A DNA stretch of 64,000 nucleotides. It comes from Seiridium cupressi. Its lineage: Eukaryota; Ascomycota; Sordariomycetes; Amphisphaeriales; Sporocadaceae. Position numbers and translations under genes: made by a program. Under the pieces are notes generated by a model that was given only the letters and a program-made list of their open reading frames with translations, was not told the DNA's origin and ran no database searches. Shown here in pieces: positions 44,089-54,378 of the stretch; the first letter of the stretch is position 1; the number at the start of each line of letters is the position of its first letter. Where the stretch lies: NCBI GenBank assembly GCA_036674765.1, contig JARVKI010000027.1:310001-374000 (forward strand), given 5' to 3'.

Positions 44089-44479
44089 CCTTCTTCTGCT
44101 TCAGTGATGCAACGCGGTTTGAATCGAACATCCTTCTGGTCGCATCGACTTCATCGACAATACTGCCCTACAATATGCATGGTCATGACTCTTACCAGCA
44201 CCGTATGACTGACACGCGACTCTTCCCTCACCAAGATGCTTTTGCTCCTCCTTTGACGACGTCATGCGTACAACTAACTGCATGCATATCACTCACCAGT
44301 CTGGGGCCGTGGCCCGAAATCCAAAGATAGAACGCCCCGCAAAACAAAACCCAGTCGGTCCAGGGTGGGGTCTTGTTCTGCCAGGTGGTCAGGAATTCGT
44401 TCGTGGCCGACCTCAAGCTGCAATGAATGGTCTGTGCATAATGTGGGGGCTGACGAAATTTGTTCCGAGAAGTTTTTTC

Positions 44480-44830
44480 TTATAAAATCTCCAGTCTGCT
44501 TTGCTCACCAACTCACTCCTCTGCCAACTTCATAGTCGCCCAACAAACGCACTCAAAGGTAAGCCATTTTTCGTATTCTTCTATTGCCGCTCGTGTCGCC
44601 ACTCTTAATATGATTCAACACTTTCCTAATTCGCAGTTTCCACGTTAGCCGTCGCCTCGAGCCTTTTAGACGTGCAGTGAACGCAAAAATAAATGCCTAT
44701 ACCTTGGATGTATGATTTAAGACATCATGCCTACTGTCGCAACACTGTCATTTCGGGTTTAGAATGCTTTGCTAACTTTCCCGTTCTTTAGTCTTGAAAT
44801 CGTGCTGTGAACGATAATTCGTCGCGATAG
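44480..44830 (+). ncRNA. Possible spliced non-coding transcript
   Basis: A TATAAAA element at 44481-44487 is followed by a pyrimidine- and CA-rich leader. Two intervals have all the marks of local introns: 44559-44636 (GTAAGC, CCTAAT branch, CGCAG) and 44710-44791 (GTATGA, GCTAAC branch, TTTAG). The only start codon between them (44693) opens an 11-codon reading frame after splicing, so no protein is evident. It may be a spliced long non-coding RNA, the leader of an unrecognised gene, or chance. Weak evidence. Confidence 0.3.
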
Positions 44831-46444
44831 AGATGGAAGTGGTGTTACCCCTCCTACGTCCGGCGAACGACTGTCCGGGTGAGGTTTGTGGCGATGCGAA
44901 TGTGGTAGGTAGCGAGGGATTCCGTCGCATCGTGCTGGGCCCTGTTCTATTAGCCTTGATTTATATTCTACAAATAAAGAACATTTTACATCCTGATCAT
45001 TTTACCCCGTGACTCAGGACCGTGCATCGAGCGTTTGAGGTCTAGGCAGAACCGCGATAATAGCTCCAAAATCATCAGGCAACTTCTCGGCCTCATTTGG
45101 AAGCATGCTCTTTAGGTTCTGCGCCGGCGTGGAAGGCATGGCTTTTGGCTTGTGAATCCTCAATCTACATCCAAGAGGAGCTCCAGGCTGCCTGTTCGCG
45201 CTCTGCTCCCGCAACACCTGTGCTCACTTCGCGATGGCGTCAAAATTGGTGCCGCGGACAGCGGCTGCAGAGGTGAGCGCTGCAAGAGCTGCCCGCGCGC
45301 TTTCCATCTGACGCAAGTGCTAAGCGTGAGGTGACGACGCTCATTCCATACTTAAAATCATACACCTTGAACATCCAAGGAAGCGACTGGCAACCGCGCG
45401 CCACCTGCCGTCGTTCGCCCCTTCCATATCCGTATTGAACCGTTATTCGGATTCCTCCCTTCTCTTGCCAGTTAGCAATTGCTCAAGCTCCCAGCACTTT
45501 CAGTCGTTCTCGGATTTCGAAAATCGCTATTTTTGCCCTTATACCCAGTCTTATTATTAAGGCCCAGAATAAACTATGAGATCAGATACTTTTGCAGTGC
45601 GTCCAAGTGATGTCAATTAGGTATCCAGATTGGTATTGTACTAAGATACTGCTACGGTGGTAGTAATTGAAAGATATGTATACCCTGCCTGGGCCAATTG
45701 AGACAACAGCTAGACTGAGGATATCGAGTTCTGGAAAGTGTGCATCTAGCAAAAAGCATCATTTAGATGGCATACTGGCAGTGATCAATGCGTCTTCACC
45801 GCACGTCGCACCTTGATATCATGAAAAAGCCGGCGTCTGTTGTGCCATACCGGACCTCAATCCCCTTGTGACTTGGCGTCCATTGATAGGTAGATAGGCC
45901 CAAGGAATGTACTGAATAAGGTCTGGGAACGTGCAGTGCTCCAAACGGATCGAGAAGCTAGGATAGATGGAGCAAAGAAAGATATTCTATAAAACTAATC
46001 GGAATAGTAAATACTGATACTACAAGGCAAACCAAGTCAGAAGGCATGAAAAAGGAGTGGCGCAAAGACAACTTACGGTCTATTGGAAGGCTGAAGCTGA
46101 TTATAACTCGCGGTAAGACTATAAAAGCGAAGAGACAACTTCAGCACCTAAACTCTCAAGCTAGTCAAAAAGTTTGGGCATTCTAATATATGCACCGCAA
46201 TGGATATGATTCGTTTCCATCGTTGGTCGCTATGCTGAATGCGTCCATGCTAGCCATAGGATAAATAATAACATCTTCTTAAAACTACTCTATTGATTAT
46301 CTCGTGGTCTGGTGATGAACGAACTGGGGGTCCTTAAAAATCGTGTAGCAAGAGTATGTCTGTGCAACCATCATATGCTTTGTAATACCTACCATCACAT
46401 TTTAGACGATCCCATCGATGTAATTGTTGATATCGTGAGTAGAA

Positions 46445-46529
46445 GGTAAGCCTCGAACCTGGTCAGGTCCAAGTGATAAGTCGGTAAGCCTCGAACCTGG
46501 TCAGGTCCAAGTGATAAGTCGGTAAGCCT
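46445..46529. repeat. 38-bp tandem duplication
   Basis: Two identical 38-bp units (46445-46482 and 46483-46520) begin GGTAAGCCTCGAACCTGG. The first nine bases of a third unit follow. No gene overlaps. Confidence 0.92.
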
Positions 46530-46907
46530 AGAATTTCAAGCCTTATCATAATCTGCCTTGCCATTAATCCACAGCACAAGTCGGGGCAGAGGACGTAGCC
46601 TATTTTATCACGGAGAGATGATGGTAGGTGGTAACATGTATAACTCGTCCCATCACATTTTATTCCCGAATAGGTTAAATGAGGCAACAACAAGGAACAC
46701 CATAGATCATGTCAATGGAATTAAATCCATCCTCGTTTCATGCGTAAATTGTGCATTTAACGGGCGTCCCGCTACATACACGGCAGTTGCGAACGGCTTA
46801 AGAGAGGATCGAGACGAGAGGAGTGCGACAGCAGCGAGCGAAACACAGCCTCTTCTTGATGACGTGCTCGCTCGCATCAATCATGATGAGAATTTCAGGT
46901 CCTACCC

Positions 46908-46937
46908 GCCAAGAGGCCAAGAGGCCAAGAGGCCAAG
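46908..46937 (+). promoter_or_regulatory. Array of four GCCAAG (PacC-type) sites at 8-bp spacing
   Basis: GCCAAG starts at 46908, 46916, 46924 and 46932, made by tandem GAGGCCAA units. GCCAAG is the classic core site bound by PacC/Rim101. It lies about 1.6 kb upstream of the pacC start codon. Confidence 0.5.
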
Positions 46938-47086
46938 AAGATTAACCTTTCGCTGGTTGCACCGCTTCTTGGGGCAAATCCGCCGTTGCCGGGCATTCTT
47001 GGCCAATTAATTACCAAGCCCTCCGCCCGGAGGAAGTTGAACTGCACTCTGGGCACGGATTCGCGGCATCTGAGGGGTTTATGGGC

Positions 47087-48358
47087 CTTGGCACTTCGCG
47101 TATTGCTTGGCCTCTCCGGCGAAACTCAGGCTTAAACATGGTGTCGCTTGGTACTGCCGGAGATCTTTGGATAAGGGAAAAGGGGGACAGGGAAAGTGTC
47201 TCGTGAACACGAAATATTGGTGCCGCAAGTTGAGCTTAGACTCCATATGGTAGTCGAGTGCTCGTACGCCCAAGTGTCGAAGTACTGTGAGACATTATTC
47301 GAGAGCCCACAATGCCTGCGTCGCAGGAAAATCCAATTCAGCCTGTCCATTCCACCAAGACCATTGGCCGTGTAACCCTTGTTTGTGCAGAACTCCTCGC
47401 GCACCCAGTAGCCTGCTGCTAGGCGCCATTGACTGAGGCCCGAGTGAAATCGTCGTCGTTGGAAAGCGTTGATTCGAACAAAGCCATATTTTAGATGTCT
47501 GTGGATGGGGGTGAGAATCCCAGAGGCAATGCCACTACTAAAAGAGTGCACGTGTTACGAACACTGCCGCTACCGGCTAAACTTCAAGATGTCAGTCGGT
47601 GTCGTAAGAGTTGGTTAAGCCATTGAATGAATAAAAGCTGTGTACCAAGCATAAGTAGACTGGATTAGTACGTGTTGTAGGAGAGCAAATTTCGGCTTCT
47701 AAAGTGCTGCCTAACGAAAACGATTCGATTCAAGTAGCAGTGCGCATGACTTTCTGGACACGAAGCAACCAGCGTGCGACAGGTACGGTTTCTAGCAGTT
47801 TAATGTTACGTCGCTGTCTATTGGCGAGGGTCGGGATACTGGACACTGGATAGACTTGGCACAACGCCGCCAAGGATCAGTAGCCACCTTCCAGGACCTC
47901 GTTTGAAGCGGAAGTCTTGGACGTGGCGGAGCCTAGGGCCAAGACGACACTGCGACCAGGGTGTCAATCCATTGTTGATCTTGGCAGATCATCTTATATT
48001 ATGCATATTCGACGAATAACGATGGCAGTTAAATGTTGAAGGTGAGTTGTCTCTATTTCGGAACTTTCTAAGAACGCTGGCCCCGAATACGTGTTGATTC
48101 GAAGCATTCAAGCCGAGTTTTTGGAGAATGGGTGAACTTGGGGAGACGAAGCCAAGTCGGTGGAAGGTGGGAGCACCCAGCTCGGTAAGAAATCATTTGC
48201 TTAACTTCCGTGGTTACTCCACTCCATCACTAGTGCGGTACATCCGGATAACCGTTATTCCACGCAAAAGAGAATGTTCTTCGGATTGCTCGCCAAGACT
48301 CGCCAAGCCACTAAAGAGAGGAGCAACGATGGAATAACCAATTATTCGAGTCGCCAAG
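47087..48358. promoter_or_regulatory. Cluster of PacC consensus sites upstream of pacC
   Basis: GCCAAG occurs at 47869, 47938, 48151, 48292, 48302 and 48353, and its complement CTTGGC at 47087, 47106 and 47855: nine sites in 1.3 kb, where chance would give fewer than one. The three nearest (48292-48358) lie 210-280 bp before the ATG. In aspergilli pacC is itself induced by alkaline pH and carries GCCARG sites, so autoregulation is the simplest reading. Binding is inferred. Confidence 0.65.
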
Positions 48359-48570
48359 GCCGTACTCAAGTCGCGGACTCATCTGATGAAGCATAATAAG
48401 TAGGGAGGATGCCCATTTTTGCTCGAGAGCACTTTTCTCCCGAGATTTTCTTGCCCGTTAAGTAAAAAGCTTGTCTATCAGCCGTTTCGTGTCTTATCTG
48501 AGGAAGAATTTCGATTACTTGGATTTTGCTTTCCTATTTCTTTACGAGCGGACCATCTTATTGCCCGACC

Positions 48571-50400
48571 ATGTCTACCAACGCGTCGGACAACCCCCCT
48601 GCCACGGGCGATAGCTCGTCAAGTGGGACCACCCCAGCTCCGTCCACGGCCACAGCCACCACGGCAACTAGCACCTCTACTCAGACCAGTTCAGCGACAC
48701 CAGCTACACCGGCAACAGCCGCAGCTTCCACCTCTGCAGATGAGTCGCTCGTGTGCCGCTGGGGCAGCTGCAGTGAGAGATTTAACGCTGCCGAGAGTCT
48801 GTATGAGCACATTTGCGAACGCCATGTCGGTCGCAAGAGCACCAACAACCTAAACCTGACCTGCCAATGGAACTCTTGCAGGACCACCACCGTCAAGCGT
48901 GATCACATCACCTCCCACATTCGGGTCCATGTACCTCTCAAGCCGCACAAGTGTGATTTCTGCGGCAAGTCCTTCAAGCGCCCTCAGGATCTCAAGAAAC
49001 ATGTCAAGGTATGCGACCGTCTGCCTCCTCCGACTAACGAAATTTACTGATTTTTCTTTAGACTCACGCAGACGACTCTGTGTTGGTTCGATCCCCTGAA
49101 CAACATGGAGGCATGAACGGAGGCTACAGGCCCCAATCCAAGGGTATGCTCAGTTTGGTCCCCCCAAGTTTATTTTCTATAATTGAGACTAATTCCGCCT
49201 CCAGCTCCCTCTAGCTACTATGATCACAATGGGCAGATCCGTACTAACTCGGCCGCCTTCGGTCAGCCGCATCCAAACAGTCACCCCAGTAGCTACTATC
49301 AGCATCAGCCATCCTCCTTTGGTGGACCTATGTACTATCAGCCGCTGGGCAGCCGTGGCGATCATATTGGATACAGCGCTGCCGCTACCGAGTTCGACAG
49401 CCGCAAGCGTATTTATGATGTTCTCAACGAGTTCTTCGGTGATGCTAAACGCCGCCACATGGACCCTGCATCCTACGCTCAGGTCGGCCAGAGGCTGATG
49501 CCACTCCATGGTGCACTCCCAATTCACACCGGATCCCTTGCGACGGAGTATTTGCCAGCGCCAGCTGTCGCTGTCGGCGGCGGTGCTAGCGACCCCTACG
49601 CTCAGCACTATACTTTGCCACCAATGCCCAGTGTCCGCACCAAGAACGATCTCATTCAGATTGATCAGATCCTCGAGCAGATGCAGAGCACCGTCTATGA
49701 AAACTCCAACACTGCTGCCGCTGCAGGTGTTCATCAAGCTGGCTCCCACTACGTTCCCGTTGGTTACCGACACAGTCACTCACCACCTCACACCACTAGT
49801 GGCGCACAACACCAGTCATTGCCTGCATACTCTCAGGCCCACAACGTAGCATCGCCGTTGACTGCCGTTTCCTCGACGCACTCGAATGGCACTCCTGCCG
49901 TAACCCCTCCAAGCAGCAGCATGTCGTACACATCTGGTCACTCGCCAGGCGCTTCCTCGTCTGGGCTGTCCCCGATCTCTCGCCACAGCTCGACCACTTC
50001 AGCTTTGTATCCCACACTGCCCGCTGTAACCTCTGGTTACCCAGGACAGTCTGCTACGTCCACTCTCGGCCCTACCTTTGACCCTGACCCCCGCCGCCGT
50101 TACTCTGGAGGTATGCTTCAGCGGGCAAACCCGGCTCAAAGGTCTATCCCCGAAGGCCGCGAGGGTACACCGAAGGCCACAGAGTCCGTTGTGAGCTCTC
50201 CTTCGGCTGAATCCGAGTCTAGTGGCGAGGATACAGCATACGAGGCCTGGTTGGAGAACGTGCGCGTTATCGAATACCTTCGCGAGTATGTCATCGAACG
50301 CCTTAAGCGCGAGGATTACGATGCAGACTCTCCTGGCTCGATGGACGTTGATTCACCTCCCCGGCAGCCCGCTTATCCTTCTTTGCCTTTAGAGGTCTGA
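48571..50400 (+). CDS. pacC: pH-response transcription factor PacC/Rim101
   Basis: Three exons (48571-49008, 49062-49143 and 49205-50400) give 571 residues. Introns are 53 and 61 nt with GTATGC donors. Three C2H2 fingers are clear: finger 1 with Cys62, Cys67, His80, His85; finger 2 with Cys98, Cys103 and His116/His120; finger 3 with Cys128, Cys131, His144, and its last His (148) encoded after intron 1. The finger 2-3 linker ([16 protein letters not shown]) is typical of PacC, which binds GCCARG. After the fingers come Tyr/Ser/Gln-rich sequence, the conserved [20 protein letters not shown] helix with a basic KRRH, a Ser/Thr-rich middle, and a C-terminal helix ([20 protein letters not shown]) likely to mediate the closed form. 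At alkaline pH PacC is cut from the C-terminal side and enters the nucleus. Start choice: the ATG opening [10 protein letters not shown]; upstream in-frame codons look like leader. Confidence 0.95.
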
Positions 50401-51633
50401 ACGCTGTGACGGCGTGGCCTCACAGCAGCTGGGAGCTGCTGGCGGAGCTGGAGAGTATCTTTAGATTCTTCATTAATCTGACTTTTTGGTTGAGCCAAGC
50501 CTTGACTGGGAGCAGACCGTGACAAACGCTGGGAAGCAGTGCTGATTCTTGATATCACGTAAACATTTGCTATTTTATGGCGTTCGGGGTCGCTTTCACG
50601 AGGTATCACTCAATATGAGGCAATGATCAATGGCAGTTAGGAGTTTCTTTAGTCAATTCAATTGTTTCTTAATAAATATTCCACTTAAGAAAGATATTCT
50701 ATTTAAAAATATTCGACTTGAGAAACCCCCTCATAATGTCAATAGATATATGAGCCAATTATGTCCGACCAATCGTGTTTTGATTTATTATAAGAAAACA
50801 ACTGGCCAAATCGCACCTTCCTAACCACTATATGGTTAAAGTAATAAAATAAATTGAGATAAATATTAGGTTTACAAAAGGTCATACGGATAATCTGGGA
50901 AGTCTTGGTCTATGACTGGCTCAAGTAATAGAATACTGTGGAATAGGGTTGCTTATTAAAAACTATTTCAATGTTTGCTATAATTATATGCAGGGCTGTT
51001 CTCCGCAAATTCCACACTCCTATACTTCGATGGTCACGGATTTTGGACAATTGTATTCGACCTGTGCAGTCTTGCCATTTGGTGTGTGACTAAGGCAATT
51101 ATTATGCGCCAAACTCTCTGGGATAAGACATACGTCAGTTTTGTCCCAACGTCAGCTGGTGTGGAAATGCTGCAACTACTCGCATGGTCCATCTATCCAA
51201 TCCCAAAAATGGCCTCAGGGCAACCCCGCCCCCAGACGATGCCTTGCATCTGCAGTTCGCCTTGTGCCAACGGATGCGGCTAGCCACTCGCACAGCCTGC
51301 TGCCGGGGATCTGCTAACTTGCAGGCTTGGCATGGTATGCAGTGACAGATAATGGCCTCCCAGCTAATGTATGCGTCGCAGGCTGGTGCCCGCGGCCGGT
51401 TCGACCCAGCCGTGCGATCTATAAGTTACGGTCTTGTCCACCTTTACTCCCCATACTTCTTTACTCCTCAGACTTCTTTGCATGCCGCAAAAGCTCTGCG
51501 GAGCGGCTGTAGGCAAAGCAGTCTCTTGTGTCAATTGATGGACCAATCCGAATCGGAGCATCGTCAGATCTCTTGTATGTGACGCGTGGGCCTTGTCGCG
51601 GAGAAGAACAACAACGCTGACGTATGGAAATAG
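50401..51633. other. Intergenic, partly AT-rich
   Basis: This contains the pacC 3' flank. Positions 50640-51000 are AT-rich with imperfect repeats (TATTCCACTTAAGAAA, TATTCGACTTGAGAAA) and look repeat-derived. The 5' exon of the C2H2 gene may lie near 51538-51575 (MDQSESEHRQIS), but it joins in the wrong phase. Confidence 0.4.
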
Positions 51634-52643
51634 TGGTTTCCTACACTGGACTCTGTTGACTGTCGGTGTTTTTCGAGACAGTCCGACTGCAGCTACACGC
51701 CACAACTCCTTTATAGTGGTGAGCTGCGTCAGGGTAACCTGGCGCTGTTCCCATTCAATCACAACAACATGATCATCAATTAGCAGACGGACAGCAAGTT
51801 CCCTGGTGGGCATTCGGTACTGAAAGTCTCTGCGACCTTTGCGATTCTTCCTTCTTTGGCAACGAGCACATCTGTGGCTACCGCGAGGATGCCTCCATAG
51901 GACCTGGCTTCCCGCCGAGGCGTGCTCAACAAGACCAGGCTTCATTCGACCCTAGGGTTTTCTCGCGAGTCAAGTCGGAGGATGTTTTTTTCGACCACAA
52001 TTATGCCAACGTTAGGAATCAGCTCGATCATATTCACTCTTCTCCATTCTCAACAACCAGTCTTCGTAATTCTTCATCTCCTGCGACAAATACAAGTGTT
52101 TCTCAATTCCCGGATTCATCGCCAAATACTGGGTGCTCGCCTGATCTCACACCACATCGCCTTGCGCCATCAGCTCAGGAGGTGCGGCTTCGATCGGTCG
52201 AGACCGCTCCTGAACCAGAGCCTAGTGTTGTCCAACAAAATACCACTCAGCCAGACAATCATGGTCTGGAAGCAGCACCCAGCACTGGATTCAATTTTCC
52301 GTGTCAAAAAGGTTGTGACCACATTGCAACATCGGAAAAAGACCGTGTCAGGCACCACAAGAGCAAGCTCCATCAACCCGAACTGTATGGGGAAACCACT
52401 ATGGTAATCCCAGGCACATTTCAATGTGCTTGCAGTCATACAGCAGCCCGGCGTGACAACTATGTTCGCCACGTCAAGAGTTGTATTCAGCCGCATCGGG
52501 TCTCCTACCGGTGTACCCAAGGACATATCCATGAATCGAAAGAGAAACACTTGAGACACTTAAGAGATACGAACGAGTGTGGCAAGAAGCGGGGGCGCCC
52601 ACGGATCAAAAGGCGCTCTGCTTCTGCCGCGGATGAGATGTAG
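51634..52643 (+). CDS. C2H2 zinc-finger protein with C-terminal AT-hook; 5' end unresolved
   Basis: Two exons are supported: 51634-51718 and 51784-52643. They are joined by a 65-nt intron starting GTGAGC and ending ATTAG, which removes an in-frame TAG and keeps one long frame. The middle is Ser/Pro/Asn-rich. Near the C-terminus are Cys/His clusters: FPCQKGCDHIA... with RHHKSKLH; FQCACSHTAARRDNYVRHVKSC; and YRCTQGHIHES... with HLRHLRD and NEC. KKRGRPRIKRRS, an AT-hook-type minor-groove motif, follows. This suggests a DNA-binding regulator. An acceptor at 51633 (AATAG) fits the first exon shown, but no upstream exon with an ATG joins in phase, so the 5' end may be missing, damaged or further upstream. 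Confidence 0.5.
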
Positions 52644-52663
52644 ATCTGACAATGAGATTCATG

Positions 52664-52853
52664 GCGGAGTCTACCACTCCTAACTCACTGGCCTTGCAGA
52701 AATGAGTTAGGAGTACGGAGGTCGCGGTAAAGTCATGGGCCACCCCACTTGTGCAAGATTATACAGCAGCTGTAGCCCAGCCGGAGCAGCTGCTGTATAA
52801 TCTTGCACAAGTGGGGTGGCCCATGACTTTACCGCGACCTCCGTAGACTCCGC
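52664..52853. mobile_element. 190-bp nested-palindrome element (MITE-like)
   Basis: The ends are perfect 11-bp inverted repeats: GCGGAGTCTAC (52664-52674) and GTAGACTCCGC (52843-52853). Inside are two more perfect inverted repeats: 12-bp arms 52676-52687 and 52703-52714 with a 15-nt loop, and 59-bp arms 52714-52772 and 52787-52845 with a 14-nt loop. No coding capacity and no obvious target-site duplication are seen. It could be a foldback/MITE element, a hairpin RNA source or a cruciform-forming site. It begins 21 bp after the stop codon of the C2H2 gene. Confidence 0.7.
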
Positions 52854-52956
52854 TATAATATGATCGGCCGAAGGATAATAGATTCCAAGTATAGGATCCA
52901 CTTACAGCTGGAACTTGCTGCACAGAGTTATGATGATCGTAAGGGTGTGGATATTT

Positions 52957-53010
52957 AGTTGTTGGTGCGCTAAGGAAGAACTTTCCTCTACGCCTCTACG
53001 CTCTCTATCC
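52957..53010. repeat. LTR-like fragment
   Basis: The segment (AGTTGTTGGTGCGCTAAGG... to CGCTCTCTATCC) resembles 6551-6594 over most of its length. Its form recalls the end of a fungal LTR. It lies between the two hairpins. Hand comparison only. Confidence 0.35.
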
Positions 53011-53024
53011 TATCCTATATACAT

Positions 53025-53089
53025 AGCGCACGAACCAGGTGATATGTGCGCATTCCTGCAGGACGCACATACCACCTGGCTCGTGCGCT
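53025..53089. repeat. 26-bp inverted repeat with palindromic loop
   Basis: Arms 53025-53050 and 53064-53089 pair at 24 of 26 positions; both mismatches are A/G transitions. The 13-nt loop contains the perfect palindrome TCCTGCAGGA. In RNA the two mismatches would be wobble pairs on one strand. Confidence 0.85.
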
Positions 53090-53344
53090 GAAACCCTGTC
53101 ACATGACCGTGACAATGATCAGGAGGGAAGGAGGATGGCTGACAATGGGCCATCACTCTGGAGGGTTTCTTGTTTTCCTTTTGTTCTTTTTAGATATTTT
53201 ACTGATAGATAGAGCTTGGGCCCGCTGCGGCCAGCCCCCTCTAGGTAGATCTAGCAGCTCCTCCAGAGCAGCTAGGAATTCATCCATATCCACCACACTT
53301 CACACCCCCCAAGTATGCACATATCATTTTACGTTTTTAGATAT

Positions 53345-53387
<43 letters not shown>

Positions 53388-54378
53388 ATCTATGCTTAGA
53401 TAGATTTACTAATATATCAAACGTAGATTATCTTAAAAATGGAAAAACAAAATGTATTATTTACTTTTTAAAATAAATTTAATAATTTAATCATAATAAT
53501 TATTACGCGGACGGAAATTGCTGTTAAAAGCTATGGACCGCTCTATTTTCTGCAATCAAGTCGCCAGCTGAGCAGCAAGAGAGAATTGTTAAGGCTGGGT
53601 TAAAACAGAAGGCAAAGGGCTCGCATAAGGATAAATAACCGGTTTAGTCATATACGAGGAAGGAGAAAGTTCTCCACCGGTCCTCAGCTAAATGTACACA
53701 AGACGCCTCCTAACAAGCCTCCAGTTCGCAGCTTACATAGAGTCGAGCGGACGTGATACCGAGTTCTCGTCAGTTATAGTTATGTGTGATAAAATGCGGT
53801 ATAAATCATACAGACGTGTTTATATGATAGGACCAGCAAGTGCGAGGTATTATAAACATACCAAGGCCCGATAGACTTCAAGTAATCGACTTGACGGTGT
53901 TTCAAAGCAATGAAATTGTGCGAATTATCAAGTCAATCAGTGTAGATGGAAAAGTATCGATGCATGACTTGATTCGGGAAGCATTGCGTTTGTGTGATCG
54001 TAGTGGCCAATAGGTCGCCCCGGTGGATCGGATCGGTCGCCAAAAGTGCTGTGCCGGAATGCAGTACATACTTCAGTGATCTGCCACCTGGACCGATTCT
54101 CTTCGGTGGGCTATCTCCGTTGTATTTTGGACGGGAACTGAAAGGCTTGGCATGCTGTATCAGCATCGACGTTTGGTTGATTTTGCGCCATTGGGAAAAA
54201 TTCCAAGCTACCGTTTCTGTTAATATATAATGATAACCAATCGCGCCGACACATTTCAGCCACAGGCAATAGCCATTTTCTTCAACCACGCGCTCGATGA
54301 AGATGGATGAAGGTTCATGATCGACTCTGCGTCCTACTCCCCCCAACCCTTCTGCAATAACACAGGTAGAACAAAACC
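53090..54378. other. AT-rich intergenic stretch
   Basis: No gene seen. A 31-T run (53350-53380) followed by eight A is the longest homopolymer in the window; its length may be an assembly artefact. Sequence at 53400-53640 is strongly AT-rich. Frames at 53692-53874 and 53933-54346 have no support. Confidence 0.5.

Larger units (their letters stand above)
43501..48570. other. Five-kilobase region without a convincing protein gene
   Basis: Overlapping frames on both strands (43546-43941, 46558-47010, 47132-47551 and others) lack motifs or splice support. What the region does hold is listed separately: a GGTCGC minisatellite, an 8-bp tandem near 44057, a promoter-like segment with two intron-like intervals at 44480-44830, a 38-bp tandem duplication, a GAGGCCAA array, and many GCCAAG sites before pacC. 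AT-rich parts lie at 45540-46450. Confidence 0.5.

Noticed and set aside
46558..47010. 150-codon plus-strand frame containing the GAGGCCAA array
   Set aside because: No motifs, composition changes along its length, and its C-terminal part is simply the tandem repeat; treated as non-coding.
47132..47551. 139-codon minus-strand frame
   Set aside because: Slightly coding-like, but with no family motif, no splice partner and overlap with putative pacC regulatory sequence.
52714..52845. Large hairpin as a bacterial-type transcription terminator
   Set aside because: The genome is eukaryotic, there is no T-tract, and the arms are far longer than terminator stems.
53350..53388. Long T run followed by A run as a poly(A) retroposon tail
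   Set aside because: No retroposon body or target duplication next to it; the run may simply be a homopolymer with uncertain length.
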